From Dethiosulfovibrio peptidovorans (GTDB lineage: Bacteria > Synergistota > Synergistia > Synergistales > Dethiosulfovibrionaceae): a DNA stretch of 64,000 nucleotides. The stretch covers positions 1 to 64,000 of the forward strand of contig PDTB01000015.1 of assembly GCA_002748665.1 (NCBI GenBank). The letters run 5' to 3'. Shown here piece after piece: positions 1 through 8,126 of this stretch. Both the position numbers and the translations under genes were made by a program. The notes below the pieces were generated by a model, which was not told the origin of the DNA, did no database searches, and saw only the letters and a program-made list of their open reading frames with translations. Every line of letters begins with the position of its first letter. Position 1 is the stretch's first letter.

Positions 1-462
1 GTAGTTGTTTGCCAGAATATGGGCAAGTATTGGGTCATATTTTTTTTCCGTATGTCTGGCTATTCCGATTGTTATGTGTTTTCCAAGCCGGGCAATCATA
101 TCTTCCTTTACGTTTTCATAGCTTGTACCGGCGCTTTTATCTACCAGAATTACAAAGTTTTTATGATTTTCAAAAAGCTGATACAGGTATTTATTGCCCA
201 CTTTTTCAAATCGATTCAGGCCGTTGCCTTCTTCAAGGGCTTCTTCTGCCTCCATGGCCTGGAAAAAACTCTTGTAAACATTCCCCACCACCGCATCAAA
301 AAGTTCAGTCTTGTTCTTAAAATAGGAGTAAATCAGGCCCACAGACACATTTGCCCTGCGGGCAATATCTGCAAGCTTGGCACTGCGGTAGTCTTTTTGA
401 TAAAAAACCTCTTCCGCTGCCTTGAGAATATTGTTTTTGATTTCCTCTTTTAAAACTTGCAA
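1..462 (-). CDS. TetR/AcrR-family transcriptional regulator, cut by the left edge
   Basis: The 154 codons visible give an N-terminal TetR DNA-binding domain: LQVLKEEIKNNILKAAEEVF, then the helix-turn-helix LADIARRANVSVGLIYSYFK near residues 31-50. The start is read as TTG at 462 because an AAAGGAG Shine-Dalgarno lies about seven bases upstream and the TetR domain begins right there. The C-terminal ligand domain has begun (residues 60-154) but runs off the window, so the ligand cannot be judged. The reading frame is AT-rich compared with genes to the right, and the adjacent DNA is full of dead insertion sequences, which suggests a transferred segment. A strong promoter with an overlapping inverted repeat lies upstream, as expected for an autoregulated repressor. 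Family assignment is firm; target and inducer are unknown. Confidence 0.85.
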   Translation of the reverse strand, partial: MQVLKEEIKNNILKAAEEVFYQKDYRSAKLADIARRANVSVGLIYSYFKNKTELFDAVVGNVYKSFFQAMEAEEALEEGNGLNRFEKVGNKYLYQLFENHKNFVILVDKSAGTSYENVKEDMIARLGKHITIGIARHTEKKYDPILAHILANNY

Positions 463-563
463 ATAAAACTCCTTTACTCTCCCGATAATTTGTTTTTTCA
501 ATCACACAAAAAAACAAGCTGAAGCACTGCTGTTTCAGGTATGACCGGCTCAAAGCTGAATGT

Positions 564-599
564 TTATTCAAGAATAACAATTGTCCTGGTTTTTGTCAA
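564..599 (-). promoter_or_regulatory. Sigma70-type promoter and inverted-repeat operator for the TetR gene
   Basis: On the minus strand a perfect -35 box TTGACA (594-599) is followed after 17 bases by a TATTCT -10 box (571-576). The inverted repeat TTATTC-TT-GAATAA (564-577) overlaps the -10 box, a natural place for a repressor to block RNA polymerase. The leader to the TTG start would be about 100 bases. Operator function is inferred. Confidence 0.6.
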
Positions 600-638
600 T
601 ACCTGAAAAGACTGAACGACCCTCTACTACAAGTCGGG

Positions 639-1619
639 GTGTTCACAAACCGTCGATTTGAAATCGACTATCATCTTGTGCGGACTCATAACGGATTGGC
701 TTCTGAAGTGTTTAACACGACTCCAGACTGGTCATGCACCGTCCCCGGAAGCCTGTCCAATCTAATATTCTGCTCTGTTATGCTGAACTCTGATGCATAT
801 TCTGACTTGATTGATGGATTAAAACAGCTGATCTGGACGGGGATTCTGATGAGGATGTGATAGCAAGGTTTTCTGAGCCTAATCATATTGACTCAATTGT
901 CGTGTTCATCAATCATCAGGTGGGACTACTATCTCCTCCAAATCCATTACAGGTACAAACTATGGTACCTCTTTAGAGACCTGTCATCCATAGACGCTGC
1001 TCTGGATACCGCTGAAGAGATTATTGTCTATTCCATGGAGCGGATCTGCAACGGAAAAAGCGTTCCATACTCCAAGAAAGTGATAAGTCTTTCAGATGGT
1101 TCCGCATCCATGATCATTAAGGGTGACAGGGAGCCGGATATCGGATACCGTCCCCAGGTGTGCAGAAGCCGGAACGGGTTCGTTACCGCGCTCAAGGTAC
1201 CGGAGGGTAATACTGCGGACTCCCCTCAGCTTGACTCCATGGTCATGGAGTCAATACAGAACACCAATACTGTTCCCGAGAAAGTCAGTGCTGATGACGG
1301 ATATTCCTCAGGAGCCGGACTCGAGATGGTTAAGTCCATAATCGGGGTAAAACATGTGAGTTTGTCAGGAACAAAGGGCAAACGGTTAATGACCGATGAT
1401 GAATGGTTCAGTCAGGAACTCTCTGAATTCCGGAGGAACCGTTCTGCGGTGGAGTCATTGATGTTCGTTCTGAAGTATGTGGTCAATTTCGGCAGGGTCA
1501 GACGGAGAGGCATTCTTGCGGTAAGGACTGAGCTTATGGAAAAGGCGATTGCCTGCAACGTCATGCGTATCGTTCATCTCCGCAGGGAGCGGCGAAAGCA
1601 GATCCCCCTGGCATTGTAA
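639..1619 (+). pseudogene. Degenerate DDE transposase (ISNCY/IS5-like remnant)
   Basis: The best frame (888-1619) has no proper N-terminus but carries transposase-like blocks: GYRPQVCRSRNGFVTALKVP, a DDGYSSGAGLE segment with likely catalytic acids, and an FRRNRSAVES/LMFVLKYVVNFGRV region resembling the closing helix of DDE transposases. Upstream sequence in other frames (DSIVVFINHQ and the 639-860 stretch) looks like the missing front part displaced by frameshifts. I see no clean terminal inverted repeats. It is a broken insertion sequence. The exact IS family is a guess from residue patterns. Confidence 0.6.
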
Positions 1620-1799
1620 CCATACTTGGGCAGCTGACAGGTTGTTCTGGTGGTGGAATGTATCCTGATTCTGGGATACGGTCAGTTCCTGGATTATTTA
1701 AGCGGTATATTCCGCACTAATACGAGCATTGCCTATGCTAATGCCTTGGCGGGAGCCCCTGACTGGGTTATGATGCTTGAGGTGCTCCCTTTCTGGATG

Positions 1800-1886
1800 G
1801 GGTCTAGCTATGCCCTGCCCAATTCCAGTTCTAGCTCCAGTGACCAGAGCGACTTTTCCCAACAGCGAGAATTTTTCCAGGATCAT
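1800..1886 (-). pseudogene. 5' fragment of a KduD-like short-chain dehydrogenase
   Basis: Starting from ATG at 1886 the frame reads MILEKFSLLGKVALVTGART followed by GIGQGIA. This matches the first 27 or so residues of 2-deoxy-D-gluconate 3-dehydrogenase (KduD), including the Rossmann TGxxxGxG-type glycine motif. After that the similarity stops and the frame runs into unrelated sequence. A plausible ribosome site precedes the ATG. It appears to be the stump of a gene truncated by insertion-sequence activity. No product is expected. Confidence 0.5.
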
Positions 1887-2100
1887 GTTTTCACCCCTAT
1901 GTGGTTCCATCACACCCCCCAAAGATATTTTTAATAACATCTCACCTAAAAAGAGCCAATACAACAAACGCCTTTCCTCCCCAACAGACATTGGGTTCGA
2001 CATGAGTTCAACGTACCCAAAGTGGGAAGCACGCTTTCAAGCTCAACGCCTCTCACCAAAGAATCTATGCTCCATCAGTCAGTAGCGCTATCTCGACCGT

Positions 2101-2640
2101 CTATGCTGATTCTGATACAACGTTTTTTAAAAACTCGAAGAAGGATTTACCGGTGAATTGACACCCCTGATCGGCATTGAGAATCTTAGACTGCCCCACA
2201 TCCAGAATTTTGTTCAAAGTGATGACACAAAATTGAGCATCCAGGATGTTGGAGACCTCCCAAGAGAGAATAGAGCGACCGCACCGGTTAATGACGGCTA
2301 CACAATATATAAAGCCACTGGAAACGCCATAGCACGTGATATTCGTTCTCCAGAACCGGTTCAGCCTGATCAGCTGTGCGTTCCGAAACTGCCAGGGGAG
2401 AATCCCCCTCTCGAATAAAGGCTGCTGCATCCAGACGTGGGAGCTATGTCTTCAAAGCCCATAAGCCGCATCAGACGTTGAGCTCTCCTGCTATCTACGT
2501 CGTACCCTCCACGACGAAGACGGGCGATCATTTACGGCTCCCAGCCGAGAATATCACATCGCCTCCGCGATACTAAGCTCAGGACGGTCCAGTTCTACAC
2601 AGGCCCGTCTTATTTCTTCCGATACAGATAAGCTTGGGAG
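2101..2640 (-). pseudogene. IS3-family transposase (OrfB) remnant
   Basis: Two minus-strand frames carry pieces of one IS3-type OrfB. The upstream piece (from about 2531) reads RRAQRLMRLMGFEDIAP, the usual HTH_21 region. The downstream piece (2430-2101) contains FWRTNITCY, AVINRCGRSILSWEVSN and LNADQGCQFTG, the rve integrase core with a recognisable second catalytic Asp in the DQG block. The pieces lie in different frames and the end with the final Glu is absent, so the element is dead. It sits beside another transposase remnant, marking an IS graveyard. Confidence 0.7.
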
Positions 2641-2737
2641 AGCATCTATAGTTTACGGAAGACCCCGTGTGCTGGAGCTTTGGGATTCCACTACAATCTC
2701 CGTTTCTTCCACTACCTCATCTGGAGAGTAGGCCCCG

Positions 2738-2770
2738 AAAAAGCCCTGGAAAGCTGCACCAGGGCTTTTT
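2738..2770. terminator. Bidirectional intrinsic terminator
   Basis: AAAAAGCCCTGG pairs with CCAGGGCTTTTT across a nine-base loop, giving an A-tract on one side and a T-tract on the other. It separates the IS remnant region from the GntR-led operon. About 455 bases follow before the next gene. That stretch is AT-rich, shows no convincing coding frame, and presumably holds the operon promoter. Confidence 0.75.
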
Positions 2771-3066
2771 GCCTTGAATTTCGGTAGACTTTGCTACCGT
2801 TTGACTGCCCATATATCTCTCTTTTTCTGAGACCACATGATACAGCAGTTTGTCTTGAACTTTACCTTAACAACTGAGCTTTTGGTCTTTTTTACGAAAG
2901 TACCGAACCTCCATCTCTCCTCAAGACACCCAAAAGCCCACTCTTAGTAAACTCAAAAAATATTTTAGTTTACAACGAAAGTACTTTTATATGTTACAAA
3001 AAGAACATTCAGAAGACTGTTTTTTTTGACTATTGTTTTCCTTATACTTGCAAGAACCTTACAACG

Positions 3067-3083
3067 ACCGAGACATTCTCGGT
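3067..3083 (+). promoter_or_regulatory. Inverted repeat, candidate operator upstream of the GntR operon
   Basis: ACCGAGA-CAT-TCTCGGT is a perfect 7-base inverted repeat with a 3-base centre, about 145 bases before the GntR start. A TATAAA-like -10 element lies about 25 bases downstream (ATTGTATAAAAG). Position and symmetry suit an operator for the product of the first gene, but this is inference from symmetry only. Confidence 0.35.
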
Positions 3084-3226
3084 GTATTTTTATGCCTCTG
3101 GATATTGTATAAAAGAACGAAACTTATTTGATTTTCAAATTCAATGTGGATATAGTCATATTGGAATGTAGCGTTCAACCTGTATGGCAGTGGCATACAC
3201 CTTAGCCGAGCTGAGGAGGAATCCAC

Positions 3227-3853
3227 GTGAGAGAACGCAAGAAGGACTTGGCCTACCAGGCTATCAAGAGCATGATTCTTTCCAAGAAGCTAACCAGCGA
3301 ACAGTTTCTTTCCGAAAACGACCTGGCAAAAAAGCTGAACATAAGCCGGACTCCAGTGCGGGAGGCCCTTCTTCGTCTCAAATCGGAGGGGTTTATCCGC
3401 ATCATACCCCACAAAGGAGCCGTCATCAACGAGGTTTCCATCGTGGAAGCTCGAGAGATTTTCGACATGCGTATGGCAATTGAGGAGTTCGTGGTTCGAA
3501 ACGTTGCCGACCAACTGGAACCAGAACACTTCGCTATCCTGGACCGTTTGATCGATCAGCAGGAACAAGCGTCTGCGGCTAAGGACCTGGAGTCCTATCT
3601 GGCCGCAGATAGCGAGTTCCACGATTTTTTCCTGAGATTGTATAGAAACCGCGTCATATGGGATGCCGTTCTTCACGTCCGACAGCGTTTTCTCACCGTC
3701 GGGATATCGGTCCTGGTGACCCCTAAGGACATCGAGATATCCCTTCAGTACCACAAAGACATGGTGGAGGCTCTTCGAAGGGGAGATGTGGAAGAGGCGG
3801 TTCGCATAACTCATGACCACCTTAAATTCGGCAAGGCAAACCTTTTTCGGTAA
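3227..3853 (+). CDS. GntR-family regulator with FCD ligand domain
   Basis: This 208-residue protein has an N-terminal winged helix (residues 7-70), with the hallmark SENDLAKKLNISRTPVREAL recognition segment and the wing residues GFIRIIPHKGAVI. It is followed by an all-helical FCD domain (about 75-200) that in this family often binds small carboxylates, sometimes with a metal held by Asp/His residues. The GTG start is chosen because AGGAGG lies seven bases upstream. It heads a run of same-strand genes for a 2-oxo acid/acetoin dehydrogenase complex and a TRAP transporter, only 57 bases before the E1 alpha gene, so it probably controls them in response to the transported or oxidised substrate. 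Family is certain; ligand unknown. Confidence 0.9.
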   Translation: MRERKKDLAYQAIKSMILSKKLTSEQFLSENDLAKKLNISRTPVREALLRLKSEGFIRIIPHKGAVINEVSIVEAREIFDMRMAIEEFVVRNVADQLEPEHFAILDRLIDQQEQASAAKDLESYLAADSEFHDFFLRLYRNRVIWDAVLHVRQRFLTVGISVLVTPKDIEISLQYHKDMVEALRRGDVEEAVRITHDHLKFGKANLFR

Positions 3854-3910
3854 ACGTTCGGTGCCTTGAATCAATCTTCACGAATTTTCAGACATTAAGG
3901 AGGGAGCAAT

Positions 3911-4915
3911 ATGTGCGCAAAGCCAGTCCATAGAAAGGCGACGGTTCCGATCTCCTCGTACCCCAAGGATCTACTCACGAGTCTGTATCGAACCATGGTG
4001 ACTATCCGGCTGTTCGAACAGACGGTCGAGAAGCACTTTCTGGCTGGGGATATCCCCGGATTTGTCCATCTCTACATCGGCCAGGAAGGCGTGGGTGCCG
4101 GAGTCATGGCCAACCTCACCAACGAGGATTACATCGAGAGTACCCACCGGGGACATGGACACACCATCGCCAAGGGCGCCGATCTCAAACGAATGATGGC
4201 GGAGATCTTCGGCAAGAGGACAGGCTACTGCAAGGGAAAGGGAGGGTCCATGCATATAGCCGATTTCAGTGTGGGGATGCTGGGAGCCAATGGAATCGTC
4301 GGCGGAGGATATAACCTGGCCGTAGGGGCTGGCCTGGCGTCCAAAATCCGAGGAGATAATCGAGTCTCCGTAGTTTTCTTCGGCGACGGAGCCTCCAATC
4401 GGGGAACATTTCACGAGGCTCTGAATATGGCGTCAGTATGGAAGCTCCCCGTTCTCTTCGTATGTGAAAATAATCAGTGGGCTTCCACGACCCCATACCT
4501 CACAACTACTTCGGTGGCCGACATCGCTGACCGGGCCCAAGGCTATAGCATCCCCGGCAGTATCGTGGACGGAAACGACGTTATGGCGGTCTACGAGGCA
4601 GCTAAGGACGTGATCCAAGGCATTCGATCAGGTGAGGGACCAGCCATTCTGGAGTGTAAAACCTACAGGATTAAAGGACATTTTGTGGGAGACCCTGAAA
4701 AATATCGAACTAAGGAAGAGGTACAAAAGATCTTCGATGACGATAACCCCATCGATCGTTTCGAAAGATCCGTCATTGAAGGGGGATGTCTCTCCCAGGG
4801 AGACTTAGACGTCGTGAAGGAACAGGCCCAAGCCTCTATTGAGGAAGCCGTTCAGTACGCGATGGCAAGCCCCGAACCTGATCCATCGGAGCTTTTGGAT
4901 GACCTATACGTGTAG
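3911..4915 (+). CDS. acoA: Thiamine-pyrophosphate dehydrogenase E1 component, alpha subunit (acetoin/pyruvate type)
   Basis: At 334 residues it has the normal length of AcoA/PdhA-type E1 alpha subunits. The TPP-binding motif starts at FGDGASNRGTFHEALN and ends with the CENNQWA segment (residues about 157-195), and HRGHGHTIAKG and GKGGSMH are the usual active-site and phosphorylation-loop blocks. With the beta subunit it would decarboxylate a 2-oxo acid or cleave acetoin and pass the acyl group to the lipoyl arm of E2. An AGGAGGGAG ribosome site precedes the ATG. The gene is followed by the beta subunit after 18 bases. Acetoin versus pyruvate or another 2-oxo acid cannot be decided from sequence alone. 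The acoA label follows overall resemblance to the acetoin dehydrogenase group. Confidence 0.88.
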   Translation: MCAKPVHRKATVPISSYPKDLLTSLYRTMVTIRLFEQTVEKHFLAGDIPGFVHLYIGQEGVGAGVMANLTNEDYIESTHRGHGHTIAKGADLKRMMAEIFGKRTGYCKGKGGSMHIADFSVGMLGANGIVGGGYNLAVGAGLASKIRGDNRVSVVFFGDGASNRGTFHEALNMASVWKLPVLFVCENNQWASTTPYLTTTSVADIADRAQGYSIPGSIVDGNDVMAVYEAAKDVIQGIRSGEGPAILECKTYRIKGHFVGDPEKYRTKEEVQKIFDDDNPIDRFERSVIEGGCLSQGDLDVVKEQAQASIEEAVQYAMASPEPDPSELLDDLYV

Positions 4916-4933
4916 AGGCTGGAGGGATTGATC

Positions 4934-5917
4934 ATGTCTGAGACGAAAACGATAAGTTTTTCACAGGCGACCCTTGAGGCCATGGAGGAAGAGATGGCTC
5001 GGGACAACACTGTGTTCATCATGGGCGAGGATATCGCCCGACAGGGGGGAATTTTCGGGCAATTCAAAGGACTCCCGGACGCTTTCGGAACAGAGCGGAT
5101 TCGGGACACGCCCATCACTGAGACGGCTATCGTCGGAGCCGCCGTGGGGGCTGCTCTAGCAGGAATGCGGCCCATCGCAGACATGCATTTTGCCGATTTC
5201 ATGTTAGTCTGTGGGGACGAGATCTACAACCAGATGGCAAAGGTCCACTACATGTTCGGGGGACAGAAAACGGTTCCCATGGTCCTTCGGGCACCTGACG
5301 GGCTGATCAACCAAGCAGCAGCACAGCATTCTCAAAGTCTGGAGGCGTTTTTCCAGCATATTCCAGGACTCAAAGTGGTGATCCCGTCCAATCCGGCAGA
5401 CGCTAAAGGTCTCCTTAAGTCGGCGATCCGGGACGATAACCCTGTCATTTACTTCGAACACAAGGCCTTGTTCAATGTGAAGGGAGAGGTCCCTACAGGT
5501 GAGTATTTGACCCCCATCGGGAAAGCTCAGGTGGTGACCGAGGGATCGGACGTGACCCTGATTTCCTACTCTCACTGCCTCCACGCCGTGGCCAAGCCAG
5601 TCGTCGAGATGGCTGCCAGGGAAGGAATATCGGTGGAACTTGTCGATCTTCGATCCATATCGCCCGTGGACAAGGAAACGATCCTCCAGTCGGTGAGTAA
5701 AACCGGTCGGTTGGCTATCGTTCATGAGGCGGTGAAACAGGGGGGCGTGGGAGGAGAAATCGCGGCTATGGTGGCTGAGGAAGCCATCGATGTTCTGGAC
5801 GCACCGATACTCCGATTCGGGGCTCCCTTTACGCCAGTACCCTTTGCCAAACCTCTGGAGCAGGCCTACCGAATCAAACCGGAGGTTGTCCTGGACGGCC
5901 TCCGTCGGATGATGTAG
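4934..5917 (+). CDS. acoB: Thiamine-pyrophosphate dehydrogenase E1 component, beta subunit
   Basis: The 327-residue protein is a typical transketolase-like E1 beta subunit. It has the N-terminal pyrimidine-binding domain (MGEDIARQGGIFGQFKGLPD, then DTPITETAIVGAAVGAALAG) and the C-terminal transketolase domain (DVTLISYSHCLHAV, VELVDLRSISPVD, VHEAVKQGGVGGEIAA). The ATG at 4934 is preferred over an in-frame TTG six bases earlier because GGAGGG sits seven bases before the ATG. It pairs with the preceding alpha subunit as an alpha2beta2 heterotetramer. Its stop is three bases before the next start, indicating tight translational coupling in the operon. Confidence 0.9.
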   Translation: MSETKTISFSQATLEAMEEEMARDNTVFIMGEDIARQGGIFGQFKGLPDAFGTERIRDTPITETAIVGAAVGAALAGMRPIADMHFADFMLVCGDEIYNQMAKVHYMFGGQKTVPMVLRAPDGLINQAAAQHSQSLEAFFQHIPGLKVVIPSNPADAKGLLKSAIRDDNPVIYFEHKALFNVKGEVPTGEYLTPIGKAQVVTEGSDVTLISYSHCLHAVAKPVVEMAAREGISVELVDLRSISPVDKETILQSVSKTGRLAIVHEAVKQGGVGGEIAAMVAEEAIDVLDAPILRFGAPFTPVPFAKPLEQAYRIKPEVVLDGLRRMM

Positions 5918-5920
5918 CTC

Positions 5921-6409
5921 ATGTCCACCTTTCAGGCGGCAGTCGCCTACTCAACCAGGCGGATCGCGGCCCGCCTTACCCCGGGGAGCGACCTGTTTCA
6001 AGGGATTCGAGACATCTGTGAGCGGTACGACATAACCTGCGCCAGCATAGACCTGCTGCTGGGAAGTCTTCGCTCAGCGACGGTAACCTGTATCACCTCC
6101 GACCCGAACTCCCCATCGGGAACCGTCTATCGACCCCCTCTCACCGTCAGCGGGCCTCTGGAGCTTATCGGAGCGTGGGGGACCATCGGAGTCGAGGATA
6201 ACGCCATTGCCGTTCATCTTCACGGTCTCGTCGCTCTTGACGAGCACTCCCCCATCTGCGGCCATTTTGTCGACAGTGGGGAGAACCTGGTATTGGCTAC
6301 CGCAGAGATTCAGTTAACTGAACTGATGGGGATGGAATGGCTCAGAGAAATCGACTCAGAGACTGGTTTTCCCCTCTTCAAGCCTCAGCAGGGCGATCCC
6401 CAGCCTTAA
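5921..6409 (+). CDS. PPC-domain (DUF296) protein
   Basis: A 162-residue protein whose central part matches the plants-and-prokaryotes-conserved PPC/DUF296 fold. It opens with an RRIAARLTPGSDLFQGIRDI helix, and the typical block GPLELIGAWGTIG is followed by HLHGLVALDE and a GHFVDSGENL segment, where the family's conserved His and Gly residues lie. Bacterial members form trimers and bind small ligands or metals; their role is poorly defined. It lies three bases after the E1 beta stop, inside the dehydrogenase/TRAP operon, so it may sense or handle the same metabolite. The N-terminal region lacks an AT-hook, so a plant-like DNA-binding role is not supported. Confidence 0.75.
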   Translation: MSTFQAAVAYSTRRIAARLTPGSDLFQGIRDICERYDITCASIDLLLGSLRSATVTCITSDPNSPSGTVYRPPLTVSGPLELIGAWGTIGVEDNAIAVHLHGLVALDEHSPICGHFVDSGENLVLATAEIQLTELMGMEWLREIDSETGFPLFKPQQGDPQP

Positions 6410-6421
6410 TAGGAGGTGATG

Positions 6422-6496
6422 ATGAGAAAAATCAACGGCATCCACAATACGATGGATACACCTGAACAGCCACAACATAAGGAGGAGAGGACATGA
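6422..6496 (+). CDS. Possible small ORF overlapping the dctP start
   Basis: Between the PPC gene and dctP an AGGAGG ribosome site is followed by two adjacent ATG codons (6419 and 6422) and a frame of 24-25 codons, beginning MRKINGIHNTMDT and ending ERT. Its TGA stop overlaps the dctP ATG (ATGA). This could be a leader peptide that couples translation into dctP, or a chance frame; the peptide is hydrophilic with no recognisable motif. It is listed because the ribosome site is otherwise unused: dctP has its own AAGGAGGAG. Confidence 0.3.
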   Translation: MRKINGIHNTMDTPEQPQHKEERT

Positions 6497-7569
6497 AAAA
6501 ATCGCTTCACGCAATCATAATTGCCAGTATGATTCTGTGTCTGTCCGCCACGGCTTTCGCCCAATATAAGGCCGAGTACAAGATGAGCGTCAACCCAGGA
6601 GCTGTCACAGCCTGGGGGATGGGGGCAGGCTATTTCGCCGATCTGGTCAAGGAACGAACCAACGGCCGGGTTAACATCAAGGTCTACTATTCAGGCCAGC
6701 TGTTCGCGGGCAAACAGACTGCCGAGTTCCTGTTGCTCCGTAACGGGGCAATCGACTTTTCCCTCGCCTCAACCATCAACTGGTCTCCCCAAGTCAAGGA
6801 ACTGAACCTACCGGGATTGCCGTTCTTTATATCAGCCTATGGAAATAAACGTTATGAGGCCATGGACGCCATCGAGAACGGCAAAGCCGGCAAAATGATG
6901 ATCAAAGCCATGGAGAAAAAGGGTGTCACCTTCCTAGCCTGGGGTGAGAATGGGTTCCGAGAGATGACCAACAGCGTCCGAGAGGTCGCCAAACCCGAGG
7001 ACATGAAGGATCTGAAAATCCGGGTCGTGGGCAGCCCCATCTACATCGACACGTTCAAGGCCCTGGGAGCGAACCCCATCAACATGAACTGGGCCGAGGC
7101 TACCACGGCTTTCCAACAGAAGGTCGTGGATGGGCAGGAAAACCCTCTTGTTGGTATCTGCATTCCCGTCAAGATCTGGAACTACCATACGTACCTGACC
7201 AACTGGCACTATGTCATCGATCCCCTGGTTCTTGCGGCTAACCCCAAGGTCTGGAAGGGATTCTCTAAAGAGGATCAGCAGATCATCCGCGAGTGTGCCC
7301 TTGATTCGATGAAATACGAGAAGGCCATCGCCCGCATCGGCATGGACGATGGACAATCTCTGGCCTATCTTCAAAGCATCGGAAAAGCACCGGAGGAGGT
7401 AGATCCCTACGCCCTCTGTGAGAAGAACGGTATGGTCATAACCAACCTGACGCAGAAAAACCTGAAAGCATTCCGAGAGGCCACCGCCGGGATCCGGAAG
7501 GATTGGACAAAAAAGATCGGTCCCGAGTTAGTTGCCGCAGCGGAGGAGGATATGGCCTCGGTTAAATAA
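6493..7569 (+). CDS. dctP: TRAP transporter solute receptor, DctP type
   Basis: A 358-residue periplasmic binding protein with a clear Sec signal peptide (MKKSLHAIIIASMILCLSAT, cleaved near AFAQ). The mature part has the DctP fold: GYFADLVKERTNGRVNIKVY, YSGQLFAGKQ, and the hinge/ligand region MKDLKIRVVGSPIYIDTFKALGANP, in which the Arg normally salt-bridges a substrate carboxylate. WAEATTAFQQKVVDGQENP completes the signature. It delivers a ligand, most likely an organic acid, to the DctQM permease encoded immediately downstream. The location between E1 and E2 of a 2-oxo acid dehydrogenase suggests a keto or hydroxy acid ligand, which is inference. Confidence 0.9.
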   Translation: MKKSLHAIIIASMILCLSATAFAQYKAEYKMSVNPGAVTAWGMGAGYFADLVKERTNGRVNIKVYYSGQLFAGKQTAEFLLLRNGAIDFSLASTINWSPQVKELNLPGLPFFISAYGNKRYEAMDAIENGKAGKMMIKAMEKKGVTFLAWGENGFREMTNSVREVAKPEDMKDLKIRVVGSPIYIDTFKALGANPINMNWAEATTAFQQKVVDGQENPLVGICIPVKIWNYHTYLTNWHYVIDPLVLAANPKVWKGFSKEDQQIIRECALDSMKYEKAIARIGMDDGQSLAYLQSIGKAPEEVDPYALCEKNGMVITNLTQKNLKAFREATAGIRKDWTKKIGPELVAAAEEDMASVK

Positions 7570-7641
7570 CCGGATGAACACCCAGACCGGGGGGGGGGCC
7601 ATACCTCTCCCCGGCTCTTGTCTCGAAAGGAGTGTCGACCC

Positions 7642-8124
7642 GTGGCTCGACGTTTTTTCGACCATTTTGAAGAGATCATCGGCTCCGTACTCGTTGCCGT
7701 TATGGTCACGATATCCTTCGTTAATGTAATAACTCGTTATTTCATAAAGATGTCCCTGTCATGGTCGGAGGAGATCACCGTCAATCTCTTCGTGTGGGTC
7801 GTCCTGCTCGGGACCGCCACCGCCTTCAAAAAAGGCAGCCATCTGGGGATGTCGTTTCTTTACGACAGGCTTTCCTCATCGTGGAAAAAACCTCTGAGTC
7901 TCCTGTCAGGACTGATCTGCATTGTTTTTTTCATAATTCTCGGTTGGCTGGGGGGCCTTGAGGTTCGGGACGAAATTCAACTGTCGGTCACCACCGAATC
8001 TCTTGCCATACCGGTATGGTACTACACCGTCGCTCTCCCAATATTCTCAGCGTTGATCATCCTTCGGGTGTTTCAAAGTACGTGGCGCTTTCTTCGGGAT
8101 CAAGCCGAAGAGAAGGAGGACTAA
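7642..8124 (+). CDS. dctQ: TRAP transporter small membrane subunit, DctQ type
   Basis: A 160-residue membrane protein with four predicted transmembrane helices: about 12-32, 47-67 around SWSEEITVNLFVWVVLLGTA, 88-110, and 125-145. The SWSEE motif followed by a hydrophobic stretch and the KGSHLGMSFL segment are characteristic of DctQ. The GTG at 7642 is chosen because AAAGGAG lies nine bases upstream; an earlier in-frame TTG lacks a site. It bridges the receptor and the large DctM subunit. Three bases separate its stop from the dctM start. Confidence 0.85.
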   Translation: MARRFFDHFEEIIGSVLVAVMVTISFVNVITRYFIKMSLSWSEEITVNLFVWVVLLGTATAFKKGSHLGMSFLYDRLSSSWKKPLSLLSGLICIVFFIILGWLGGLEVRDEIQLSVTTESLAIPVWYYTVALPIFSALIILRVFQSTWRFLRDQAEEKED

Positions 8125-8126
8125 CC

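Noticed and set aside
19-453. Plus-strand frame at the left edge
   Set aside because: The minus strand encodes a good TetR N-terminal domain; the plus frame has no recognisable sequence.
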